Below, piece after piece: positions 1 through 7,488 of a stretch of DNA of 19,872 bases. Made by a program: the position numbers and the translations under genes. Where the stretch lies: the NCBI GenBank assembly GCA_964414345.1, contig CAYPWF010000065.1, forward strand, positions 1 to 19,872. The letters run 5' to 3'. The DNA comes from Desulfocorpusculum sp964414345 (GTDB lineage: Bacteria > Desulfobacterota > Desulfocorpusculales > Desulfocorpusculum). The first letter of the stretch is position 1. The number at the start of each line of letters is the position of its first letter. A model generated the notes under the pieces. The model did not search any database and was not told where the DNA came from. It saw only the letters and a list, made by a program, of their open reading frames with translations.

Positions 1-46
1 GAAGGAATATGGGGGCTTGGATCCCTCCTATTGCGAAATCGAACAT
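1..46 (-). CDS. N-terminus of an unidentified protein, cut by the window edge
   Basis: A minus-strand ORF starts with ATG at 46-44 and runs off the left edge after 15 codons (MFDFAIGGIQAPIFL). A strong Shine-Dalgarno stretch (GGAGGAGG) lies just upstream, and the start is only 15 nt after the TGA of the preceding minus-strand gene, so the two are almost certainly co-transcribed. Fifteen residues are too few for identification. The short hydrophobic start is compatible with a TauE/SafE-type membrane transporter, which would suit the neighbourhood, but that is a guess from context and not from a motif. Confidence 0.6.
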   Translation of the reverse strand, partial: MFDFAIGGIQAPIFL

Positions 47-61
47 CGTCTCACCTCCTCC

Positions 62-619
62 TCAGTGGCCGTAGTGATCTATCTTCTTGATCTTCCAGCC
101 CAGAAAATCCGTGAAGCCCTCTGCCATCAACCCCAGGCAGAGTCCCAGGGCTATGACCACGGCCACGTTCCAGACCCCTGACCAGGGATTGGTCTACACC
201 CCCTTGTGTATGAAAGTGTCCTTGTATTTGAAGCCCTTGGACTCCTTGATCTCCCAAGGGGCGATGACCACCAGCTTGTCACCTTCCAGCTTGGCCCTCT
301 TTCCGGCCTCCAGGACCTTCTTATCTATGACCCCGTTGGCCCCCTCAGGGAGTCTGTCACCCTTTTTCACGGGCACAGCCACCCTCCCCTCTATCCTCTG
401 CGCCCCCGGCTGGATCTGGAGCACAGCCGGTTTCTCCTTGGTTGCGTCCTTGAAGGAGTTCACGTTTATGGCATAGCCGTCCGTCTTGGTCTGGTAGTAG
501 TACCAGCGCACCATCTGGCCCGAGTTGTAGGAATGAACCACGAAATACACCATGGCCACTGATGCGATGGTCCAGACCACGAACTTGATCGTCCCTCTTG
601 TTCTGTGATTGTCGGCCAA
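62..619 (-). pseudogene. Two-TM membrane protein of unknown function, interrupted by an in-frame TAG
   Basis: The frame runs from a TTG start at 619 (Shine-Dalgarno GGGAGGG upstream on the minus strand) to TGA at 62-64: 185 codons, with a TAG at codon 142 (194-196). Codons 1-141 give a short cytoplasmic tail, one membrane segment at about residues 12-28 (FVVWTIASVAMVYFVV) and a soluble, probably extracytoplasmic domain rich in Lys, Tyr and Val. After the TAG the same frame continues as sensible protein: TNPWSGVWNVAVVIALGLCL and onward, a second hydrophobic segment ending in a Lys-rich tail. This continuation shows that the TAG interrupts one gene rather than ending it. I do not recognise the family. 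The layout (N-terminal TM, soluble middle, C-terminal TM) matches the protein at 9672-10379 that follows the TauE/SafE gene. Transcription is probably from the sigma-54 promoter at 761-775. Loss of the second TM could be real decay, a sequencing error or readthrough. Confidence 0.7.
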
Positions 620-760
620 TGCAATCCCTCCCTTCCTGTGGATTGGCTTTCGCGGCAGCCTGCCGGAGCCCTGGTGGTTTGTGCTGCAATAAGGGTTTTT
701 CTCATCCCCCCTCTCTTTCGGATTTTCGTAGGCCCATGGGCTTACCGGTCTTTCTGGAAA

Positions 761-775
761 GCAAGGGGGGTGCCA
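761..775 (-). promoter_or_regulatory. Sigma-54 (-24/-12) promoter reading leftward
   Basis: On the minus strand the sequence is TGGCACCCCCCTTGC, which matches the sigma-54 consensus TGGCAC-N5-TTGC exactly, with the invariant GG-N10-GC spacing, and is followed by TTT. Transcription would start near 750 and give a leader of about 130 nt before the TTG at 619. An NtrC-family activator with an intact GAFTGA motif is encoded divergently at 2615-4051, so an activator for this promoter is present nearby. This is a pattern match only. Confidence 0.75.
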
Positions 776-870
776 GCTTCAGATTGGAAGTTAACTCAAT
801 GTAATCAATTGGTATTTTGGTCGTAGACGAAAAAGATGTGAGGTGGGCCCGGCCCCAGAGCTTTGGATTT

Positions 871-887
871 CTTTACATCCTGTAAAG
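871..887. promoter_or_regulatory. Palindrome, candidate activator binding site for the sigma-54 promoter
   Basis: The sequence CTTTACATCCTGTAAAG is a perfect inverted repeat with 7-bp arms and a 3-nt centre. Its centre lies about 104 bp upstream of the -24 element of the leftward promoter at 761-775, in the usual range for NtrC-type enhancer sites. I saw only this one copy in the divergent region, whereas such activators often use two or more sites. The rest of the 450-nt spacer between 620 and 1070 shows no gene or other clear structure. Confidence 0.45.
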
Positions 888-1070
888 TGTTCTAACAGTG
901 TGTGGGGATTTTCAACAAGGGATTAGGTTCCAGGTGTGAATGCTGGGGCACTCATCTGACTGTATATACTCGGCTTCACTCATTTGCCCAAAAGAAACAA
1001 TATTGAGCCCGCCCCCGTATCTTCTTCCCGCAATGGACAACCCGGCTTGGCTCAGGCCTGGGTGGCCCAA

Positions 1071-1151
1071 ATGGATTCCTGGCAGAAGCAGCTTCTGGAG
1101 GGCCTCATCATTGTGCAGGCCGCTTTGGTGTGCTATATGGTCATGTCATGA
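1071..1151 (+). CDS. Possible 26-residue membrane peptide coupled to the sensor kinase
   Basis: An ATG-started frame at 1071 encodes 26 residues: a polar amphipathic start (MDSWQKQLLEG) followed by a hydrophobic stretch (LIIVQAALVCYMVMS), a plausible single membrane helix. Its TGA overlaps the ATG of the downstream kinase as ATGA at 1148-1151, a common sign of translational coupling, and the kinase ATG has no Shine-Dalgarno of its own. The frame stays open upstream to about 960 with a possible TTG at 984. There is no strong ribosome binding site for 1071, only GGGTGG close by. I recognise no family; this could be chance. Confidence 0.3.
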   Translation: MDSWQKQLLEGLIIVQAALVCYMVMS

Positions 1152-2630
1152 GGTGGAGGCGGATCAGTCTTAGGACCAGGATTCTGATTTTGGTCGGGGC
1201 CATGGCCGCGGCGGCCCTCACAGGGGGCGTGGTGACCATGGCCTACATGGTCTGGCTGGGCTCTGTGTTGACCGCCGTGTCCGAAAAGGACGTGGCTGCC
1301 ATGCGTTTTGCCAGAGAGATGGAAGTCGCTCTTGTGATGCAGAAGGGCTTTGCCACCTACTTTGCCCAGGACAGGGATCCTCAATGGCTGTCAAGTCTGG
1401 ATGAGTACAGAAACTCCTTTTCCCAGTGGCTTCAAAAGGCAAAGCAGAATGTTTCGGGCCGAGAGGCCCTTGAGTTGTTGCAGGGCATAGAGAGGGAGTA
1501 TGAGGTCTATGACCGGGAAAGAGCCCAGGTCATATCGCTTTACGCTGAGGCTCGGGAAGAGGAGGCAAAGTCCCTTCACAGGCAAGTGAGGGCCAGGTTC
1601 CTAAGGGTCCGGGACCTTTGCGAGAGATACAGCCAGAACCACGAGAAGCATATGGAGGATTCCAGAGCGGAGATCTCCAGAAGGGCCGACTTTATAAACG
1701 ATCTAGCCATGTCCACCATGCCGGGGGTGGTGCTCCTGGCTGCGGCTCTGGGCTACGTGCTTACAAGACAGGTATTGGCTCCCATAAGGCAGCTTGCGGG
1801 TGGGGCTGGGCCAGGGGTGCTTGGGGAGCCCGACGAGGTCAAGGCCCTCACCAGACGGGTAAGGGGGCTCATGGAAGATGTGGACCAGACCAGACTCCAA
1901 CTGGAACAAAGCCAGGAGCAGCTCATCCGTTCTGAGAAACTGGCTCTTGTGGGAAAGCTTGCAGCCGGTGTGGCCCACTCCATAAGAAATCCCCTTACCT
2001 CGGTTAAGATGCGGATTTTCTCCTTGGAGAGGGAATCCATACTAACCCCACAGCAAAAGGAGGACCTGGCTGTGGTCTCAGAGGAGATCCGGCAGATAGA
2101 CCATATAGTGCAAAGCTTTCTGGAGTTCTCAAGACCACCTAGGCTGCGCATTGAGAGATTCAGCCCATCCCCGGTGGTGGATGGAGCCGTGAGTCTGCTA
2201 AGGGAAAGGTTTGGAGCCTACGGCATAGGGTTTTCAGTGGAGCGGGGAGAGCCTCTCCCTGAGCTGTACGGGGACCAGGAGCGCATAAAAGAGGTTTTGG
2301 TGAACCTCATGGTGAATGCGGCGGAGGCCATAGGAGCAAGAGGCGGGAGGATCACCGTGAGGGAACGCACAGGGAGCTCTTCGGCCGGCCAGCCCGTGGT
2401 GGTGCTGGAGGTGGAGGACAACGGGCCGGGAATCCCCGAGGAGTTGCAGGAAAAGGTGCTCCAGCCCTTCTTCAGCACCAAAGAGGAGGGAACCGGATTT
2501 GGGGCTTAGCATTGCGGCCAGAATAGTGGAGGAGCACGGGGGTTGGATGGAGTTCAGATCCAAGCAAGGGGAGGGTGCCACCTTCGTGATAAATCTGCCC
2601 AGGAGGGATGAGCCTTGGGAACCATCCTGA
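1148..2630 (+). pseudogene. Membrane sensor histidine kinase (NtrB/ZraS-like), frameshifted in the G2 box
   Basis: The protein has a TM segment at about residues 12-36, an extracytoplasmic helical sensor region of roughly 150 residues, a second TM (MPGVVLLAAALGYVL), a short HAMP-like linker and a full transmitter. The phospho-accepting H277 is in VAHSIRNPLTSVKM, the N box is LVNLMVNAAEAI, the G1 box DNGPGIP and the F box FFSTKEEG. The reading frame then breaks at GGATTTGGGGCTTAG (2495-2509): the original frame ends GTGFGA at TAG 2507-2509. Dropping one base in the T3 or G4 run restores GTG(L/F)GLSIAARIVEEHGG and the remaining C-terminus to TGA at 2628-2630, where it overlaps the activator gene by 16 nt. 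Intact, the kinase would be about 493 residues. ATG 1148 overlaps the preceding small ORF; GTG 1130 is an alternative start. The cognate partner is probably the NtrC-like regulator immediately downstream. Confidence 0.85.
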
Positions 2631-4051
2631 TTGTGGACGATGACCCCAGGCTTCGCCAGAGCTTCGAGAGGCTTCTTACGGCCGAGGGGCACAAGGTTTT
2701 GACTGCCCCTACCGGAGAGGCTGCCCTGGAGTTTGCAGCCAGGGGCCTGCCCGATCTCGTCATAATGGACGTGAGGCTCCCCGGTATGAGCGGCCTGGAG
2801 GCCTTTCTGGAGATAAAAAAAATGGAGCCCAGGTTGCCGGTCATCATCATGACCGCCTTTGGGACCACTGAGACAGCCATCGAGGCCACCAAGCTGGGGG
2901 CTTACGACTACGTGCTGAAGCCCTTTGAAATCCCGGACATGCTCTCCCTTATCTCCCAGGCCTTGGAGGCAGGGCGCTTCATGCGCTCAAGAGTGGAAAT
3001 GGATCCCTCCAGGGACAAGGCGGCTTCGGTTGAAGCTCTTGTGGGCAGGAGTCGAGCCATGCAGGAGGTGTACAAGGCCATAGGGAGAGTGGCCCCCACC
3101 GATGCCACGGTCCTCATCCGGGGGGAGTCCGGGACCGGCAAAGAGCTTGTGGCCAGAGCCATATACCAGCACAGCTTGAGGGCCCAGAGGCCGTTTCTGG
3201 TGATAAACTGTGTGGCCATTCCCGAGACGCTGCTTGAAAGCGAGCTTTTCGGGTACGAGAGGGGGGCCTTCACAGGGGCTGTGAGCCGCAAGGTGGGCAA
3301 GATCGAGCAGGCCCACAAAGGCACGGTCTTTCTGGACGAAATAGGGGACATGCCCTTCAGCATACAGTCCAAGATCCTGAGGTTGCTCCAAGAGAGAAGC
3401 ATCGAGAGACTAGGGGGAAGAGAGCCCATTGCAGTGGATGTGAGAATCATAGCGGCTACCAATAGGGATCTGGAGGGGGCCCTGGCCGAGGGCAGGTTCA
3501 GAGAAGACCTTTACTACAGGCTGAACGTGGTCACTTTATGGCTGCCTCCCCTGAGGGAACGGGTGGAGGACATCCCGCTTTTGGCCGATTACTTTCTGTC
3601 CAGGTTCGCATCCGAGATGGGAGTTGCCAACCCAGGTCTCAGCCCAGAGGCCTTGAGACTCTTGCAGTCGCACAACTGGCCCGGCAACGTCAGGGAGCTT
3701 GCCAACACCTTTCAAAAGGGCCTCATTTTCAGCCGAGGAGGCCCCATCTCAGCCAAAGACGTATCCCAGGCCATAATCTCGGGAGAGCTGAACGAAAAGA
3801 CACATGACCTACTATCGGTGGAAGAGGCGGTGCAGTCCTGGATAAGGCGGGCAATGGCTCAAGGGGCTGCGGAGGGCGTGTTTGAGACTCTCACCGAAAG
3901 GTTTGCCAGCATGGTCATCAGGGAGGCCCTGAGTATAACAGGTGGGAACCGAAGCAGGGCCGCCAAGCTACTTGGCCTCTCCAGGCCCACACTTCAAGCC
4001 AAGATAGAGAAATACGGTCTCAAGATTCAGACCTCGGTCCAGGATTCATAA
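2615..4051 (+). CDS. NtrC-family sigma-54-dependent response regulator
   Basis: The protein has 478 residues, normal length for the family. The receiver (1-120) has acidic residues DDD at 8-10, phospho-acceptor D52 in VIMDVRLPGMSG, T80 and K102. The AAA+ domain (about 144-380) has Walker A GESGTGKE (170-177), the sigma-54-contacting GAFTGA loop intact at 217-222, and Walker B GTVFLDEI (236-243). A Fis-type helix-turn-helix is at the C-terminus (GNRSRAAKLLGLSRPTLQAK). The start is TTG at 2615, chosen because AGGAGGG sits 7 nt upstream at 2601-2607 and the receiver begins at once; the only nearby ATG, at 2608, is out of frame. The start lies inside the 3' end of the kinase gene. The protein likely responds to that kinase and activates the divergent sigma-54 promoter; the target is inferred from position. 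Confidence 0.95.
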   Translation: MGTILIVDDDPRLRQSFERLLTAEGHKVLTAPTGEAALEFAARGLPDLVIMDVRLPGMSGLEAFLEIKKMEPRLPVIIMTAFGTTETAIEATKLGAYDYVLKPFEIPDMLSLISQALEAGRFMRSRVEMDPSRDKAASVEALVGRSRAMQEVYKAIGRVAPTDATVLIRGESGTGKELVARAIYQHSLRAQRPFLVINCVAIPETLLESELFGYERGAFTGAVSRKVGKIEQAHKGTVFLDEIGDMPFSIQSKILRLLQERSIERLGGREPIAVDVRIIAATNRDLEGALAEGRFREDLYYRLNVVTLWLPPLRERVEDIPLLADYFLSRFASEMGVANPGLSPEALRLLQSHNWPGNVRELANTFQKGLIFSRGGPISAKDVSQAIISGELNEKTHDLLSVEEAVQSWIRRAMAQGAAEGVFETLTERFASMVIREALSITGGNRSRAAKLLGLSRPTLQAKIEKYGLKIQTSVQDS

Positions 4052-4061
4052 AAGCCTTAGC

Positions 4062-4254
4062 CCGGATTGTTCTCCAAAGCCCGTAACTTTGGGGGCTACG
4101 CCCCCAAACCCCCGGTACACTTCGACATGTTCCGACTCAAAGCAGGATCAAATCTGGAGACGAAAATCAGAGTGCTTTTGAGTATAGACCGGTTTCTCAA
4201 AGGATGTCATTAAGATAGCCCGCCTAATCCACTCATCGTGAATGATGCGGGCTA
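4062..4254. repeat. Structured intergenic repeat, copy 1 (about 193 nt)
   Basis: This segment is repeated in direct orientation at 4940-5131. A hand alignment shows about 30 differences and one single-base gap, roughly 84% identity. Inside are three inverted pairs shared by both copies: TTTGGGGGC / GCCCCCAAA near 4088-4107, ACTCAAAGCA / TGCTTTTGAGT (4135-4183), and TAGCCCGC / GCGGGCTA (4216-4254). CCAAAG at 4074-4079 can also pair with CTTTGG, competing with the G-rich hairpin. It begins 10 nt after the stop of the NtrC gene and encodes no convincing protein. Confidence 0.8.
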
Positions 4255-4529
4255 AAGGCGAGCGTTTTTCTCCCATTCCCCGACCCGGGCAATAATGCGG
4301 GATAGTATTGCAGCCTTGTGGGCAAGGGGGGGGGAATGTGCATAGAGTTGTGGGGTTTGTTGCAGGCCATGATGGGCGTTGGGAGAGCGGTGTTTATGGC
4401 TATTTTTTGACATGTTGAAAAGGAGGCTGGCACTCAAAGGCTAGAAAAAGCCTTTGCTCTAAAGGAAGTTCCTTTCAGATGCCCTGGCACACCCCTTGCG
4501 TAGGCCTCTCGGGGAGGCGGGGGTGTAAC
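4255..4529. other. Non-coding spacer upstream of the stand-alone receiver gene
   Basis: No convincing gene is seen here. It contains two small inverted repeats: AAAGGCT / AGCCTTT with a 6-nt loop at 4436-4455, and AAAGGAA-G-TTCCTTT at 4461-4475. Neither is followed by a T-run, so they are not typical intrinsic terminators. A TGGCAC at 4428-4433 is not followed by a correctly spaced -12 element. Confidence 0.4.
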
Positions 4530-4964
4530 TTGAGAGAGCCCTTTAGGATCCTGGTGGCTGACAGAAACAGACATGTAAGGGAGTTCCTAAAGAGGGAACT
4601 GGCCTCTCAAGGGTTTTTGGTGGAGACCGTTGGGGACGGAAAAGAACTCTTGGATGGGTTCGGGGCTGGCCGCATACCGGATCTTCTGGTACTGGATCTG
4701 GAGCTTCCTTTGCTGGACGGCTGCCAGGTGGCTTCCAGGCTGAAAGAACTTGGGATTCGGATTCCTATAGTGATTCACAGCTTCCTTCCGGAAGGCCCTT
4801 TGCCTTCCGGGATAGAGGAGATTGGCCGCTTTGTTGAGAAAAGCGGGGAGAACATCCAGATGCTCCTGGCCACAATTTGCAGTTTGCTTGGGCAAACCTA
4901 CCCGGCCCGCTCAAGTGACAAAAAAGCGGATGAATCAGACCGGATTATTCTCCAAAGCCCTTAG
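4530..4964 (+). CDS. Stand-alone receiver (response regulator) protein
   Basis: From TTG 4530 the protein has 144 residues and is essentially one receiver domain: FRILVADRN at the N-terminus (only one of the two usual acidic residues of the pair is present), phospho-acceptor D56 in LLVLDLELPLLDG, a Ser in the switch position (VIHSF), and the conserved Lys in FVEKSGE. No output domain follows. TTG 4530 is preferred because GGGAGGCGGGGG precedes it and receivers usually start within a few residues of the first strand; ATG 4479 is in frame and would add 17 residues of Cys/Arg-rich, unlikely sequence. The last codons and the TAG stop lie inside repeat copy 2 (from 4940), so the repeat supplies the C-terminal residues. 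The gene is bracketed by the two repeat copies. Its kinase is unknown; the flanking kinases are candidates. Confidence 0.8.
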   Translation: MREPFRILVADRNRHVREFLKRELASQGFLVETVGDGKELLDGFGAGRIPDLLVLDLELPLLDGCQVASRLKELGIRIPIVIHSFLPEGPLPSGIEEIGRFVEKSGENIQMLLATICSLLGQTYPARSSDKKADESDRIILQSP

Positions 4965-5131
4965 CTTTGGGGGCTAAGCCCCCAAGCCCCAGATACACTT
5001 AGAGATATTCCGACTCAAAGCACGACCAAAGCTGAAACCGAAAAACAGGGTGCTTTTGAGTGTGGACCGGTTTTTCCAAACATGTCATAAGATAGCCCGC
5101 CTCACCCACTCATGGTGAATAATGCGGGTTA
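4940..5131. repeat. Structured intergenic repeat, copy 2 (192 nt)
   Basis: This is the direct repeat partner of 4062-4254. The hairpins are retained: GGGGGC-TAA-GCCCCC near 4969-4983, ACTCAAAGCAC / GTGCTTTTGAGT, and TAGCCCGC / GCGGGTTA, where the last pair keeps its pairing through a G-U. CCAAAGC / GCTTTGG can alternatively pair and compete with the first hairpin. It overlaps the 3' end of the receiver gene by 25 nt. The rest of the spacer up to 5278 holds no gene; a weak palindrome CTTCTATTAGAAG lies near 5175-5187. Confidence 0.8.
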
Positions 5132-5278
5132 GGGAAGGAAGAGCTGCCTGCTCAAGATTCTTGCACTTGATATCTTCTATTAGAAGCTTTTTCCTGCTAT
5201 TTTTCCTGGACAGCCCTCGGGAGAAAGGGGCCCAAAAGCCCTCTTTTGTGAAGCCGGGGGTTCCTGCGGGGCGGTCTG

Positions 5279-7000
5279 ATGTTTTTCCTTAGGGATTCAT
5301 TAAAGGATGTGACAGGGCCTGGATTTTACAGTTCCCTTAGACGAAACATTCTCCTGGTGATCATTGCGCTCTCCTTTGCTCCCCTTGTGCTTATCACGGG
5401 ACTCATAGGCTACTACTTTCACACCTCTTATCAAAACAAGGTTCTGGATCACCTGGTGGAGCTGGTGGAAAAGCACAAGCAGAGCATAGACGCTTTTCTT
5501 TATGAGCGGCTCTCCGGCATTGCCCTCATAGCCCGCACCTTTGATTTCGAGCAGCTCAGCAACGAAATGTTTCTGAGGGAAAAGCTCTCCATATTGAGGG
5601 AGTAATACGGCGGAATCTTCGTGGACCTGGGGCTGGTGAGCGACAAAGGCATTCAGATAGCCTACGCAGGTCCCTTCGAGCTTCGCAGGGCCATGTATTC
5701 GGACGCCGAGTGGTTTAAAAAGGCCATGCAGAGCCAGGTCTTTATAAGCGATGTTTTCACCGGCTTGAGAGGCATGCCCCACTTCATCGTGGCGGTAAAG
5801 AGGACATACGGCTCCAGGGAATGGCTTCTGAGGGCCACCATAGATTTCGTGGCCTTCAACTCCCTGGTGGAGTCCACAAAGATGGGCGCAACAGGCTCAG
5901 CCTTTATCCTGAACCGAGCAGGGGAGTTTCAGACAAGGCCCCGCACAGAGAGTGCGGTGCAAAGGGAGAGGCTCTTGGATTTCCTGTCCAAACGCTCCTT
6001 GGAGGAGCGTGTGGCAGCATTCCAGCAAAAGGATCTCTCGGGCAGGAGCTTCCTTTACGTCTTGACTCCTCTCAAAAACGGGGAGTGGATCCTTGTTTAT
6101 CAGCAGGACGAGGATGACGCATACGCTGATCTGTACAGGGCTCGCCGTTGGGCCTTCCTCATCGTGCTGGTGGGAGGCCTCGGGATAGTGGCCACCTCTG
6201 TAGCGCTGTCTAGGCGCATGGTGCACCGCATAGAGAGGGCCGACCGAGAAAAAGAGATGATGAACGAGCAGGTCATAGAGGCAGGAAAGCTGGCCTCAGT
6301 GGGTGAGCTGGCAGCCGGGATTGCCCATGAGATAAACAACCCCGTGGCCATCATGGTGGAAGAGGCGGGCTGGATAGAGGACCTGCTGGAGGACGAGCAG
6401 TTAAGCGGGAGTGCCAATCTGGAGGAATTCCGCCGTGCCGTGAGGCAGATTCAGACCCAAGGGAGGCGCTGCAAGGAGATCGCTCACAAACTTTTGAGCT
6501 TTGCCAGGAAAACCGACCCCAAGCTCAAAGAGGTCCAACTCAACGATCTGGCGCAGGAGATGGCTTCCCTTTGCGAACAGAGGGCCAGATTCAGCAACGT
6601 GCGCATGGAGCTTCACCTGGATCCGGCGCTTCCCAAGGTGTGCGCGTTTCCCTCGGAGATGCAGCAGGTCTTCCTGAACCTTATCAACAACGCCCTGGAT
6701 GCCATGGAGAAGACAGGGGGGAAGATAGACATAACCACCCGTGTGGAGGCAGATCGGGTTGTGGTGGATGTTGCCGACACAGGGCCCGGCATACCCCAGG
6801 CCAATCTGGGCAGAATCTTTGATCCTTTTTTCACCACAAAGCCTGTGGGCAAAGGCACAGGATTGGGCCTCTCCATATGCTATGGTATCATCCACAAAAT
6901 GGGAGGAGAGATCAGCGTGCAAAGCGCGGTGGGGATGGGTACGGTGTTCCACATACGTTTGCCCCTCCCCAAGGGTGAAGGGAAAGGGAGCTGTGTGTGA
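5279..7000 (+). pseudogene. Membrane sensor histidine kinase with Cache-like sensor domain, in-frame TAA at codon 109
   Basis: The frame from ATG 5279 to TGA 6998-7000 is 574 codons, broken only by TAA at 5603-5605. Both sides are clearly one protein: TM1 at about 22-48 (NILLVIIALSFAPLVLITGL), a periplasmic domain whose strand YGGIFVDLGLVSDKGIQIAY starts directly after the TAA and looks like a Cache fold, and TM2 (FLIVLVGGLGIVATSVAL). The cytoplasmic transmitter has H350 in GIAHEINNPVAIM, N box LNLINNALDAM, G1 DTGPGIP, F box FDPFFTTK and G2 GTGLGLSICYGI, all intact. Codons CAA, GAA or AAA would each become TAA by one substitution. A GTG at 5621 could restart translation, giving a 459-residue form lacking TM1. 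The gene heads the receiver/TauE cluster; the three regulators downstream are likely partners. Start ATG 5279 has only a weak GGGGCGG upstream. Confidence 0.88.
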
Positions 7001-7043
7001 CTGTAAATGAGCGTCGGATCAGGGGAATGCAGGAGGGGATGCC

Positions 7044-7481
7044 ATGGCTGGTACAGTGGTTATGCTGGTGGATGATGAGGTTCCCTTTGTGGAGACCATG
7101 ACCAAGTGCCTTACAAAAAGGGGCCTTACTGTGCTTTCGGCCTACAGCGGGCCAGAGGCCCTCAAGGGACTTGAAGAGCACCGAAACGTGGACGTGGTGA
7201 TCCTGGATGTGAAGATGCCCGGTATGGACGGCATAGAAACCCTCAGGGAGATAAAGCGGCAGCACCCCCTGGTGGAGGTGATAATGCTCACAGGTCACGC
7301 CACCGTGGAGACGGCCATAGAGGGTATGAAGCTGGGGGCTTTCGACTACCTCATGAAGCCCTGCGAGGTGGAGCAGTTGATGGGCAAGGTGCAAGAGGCC
7401 AAGGGGAAAAAGAGCCAGCACGAGAGAAAGATCCTGGAGGCCCGCATGAAGGAGATAACCTCCAGGCGGGGATTTGATTGA
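7044..7481 (+). CDS. Single-domain response regulator, first of three in tandem
   Basis: The protein has 145 residues: a receiver domain followed by a short charged, probably helical tail (GKKSQHERKILEARMKEI). Acidic pocket D10-D11, phospho-acceptor D55 in VVILDVKMPGMDG, switch Thr in MLTGHA and Lys in YLMKPC are all present. There is no DNA-binding or enzymatic output domain. ATG 7044 is preceded by GGAGGGG with good spacing, 43 nt after the kinase stop. It is very similar to the third regulator at 7883-8320 (both have DVKMPGMDGIETLREIK), so the two arose by duplication. It probably accepts phosphate from the kinase upstream and passes it on or acts through protein contacts. Confidence 0.93.
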   Translation: MAGTVVMLVDDEVPFVETMTKCLTKRGLTVLSAYSGPEALKGLEEHRNVDVVILDVKMPGMDGIETLREIKRQHPLVEVIMLTGHATVETAIEGMKLGAFDYLMKPCEVEQLMGKVQEAKGKKSQHERKILEARMKEITSRRGFD

Positions 7482-7488
7482 GGACCCC

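Noticed and set aside
194..196. Pyrrolysine at the in-frame TAG
   Set aside because: There is no pyl gene or insertion context in view, the gene is not a methylamine methyltransferase, and a TAA interruption in a nearby gene argues for ordinary lesions or errors.
4336..4410. A 24-codon ORF with a G-rich stretch before its ATG
   Set aside because: The preceding G9 run is not a convincing Shine-Dalgarno, the peptide shows no recognisable pattern, and it lies in a spacer with low coding character.
4428..4444. TGGCAC as a possible second sigma-54 promoter before the stand-alone receiver
   Set aside because: The following bases give no TTGC at the required spacing; only a GG-N9-GC arrangement is present, which sigma-54 does not normally tolerate.
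4479..4529. ATG 4479 as the start of the stand-alone receiver
   Set aside because: It would add 17 Cys/Arg-rich residues before the receiver fold, while TTG 4530 has a better-placed G-rich ribosome binding site.
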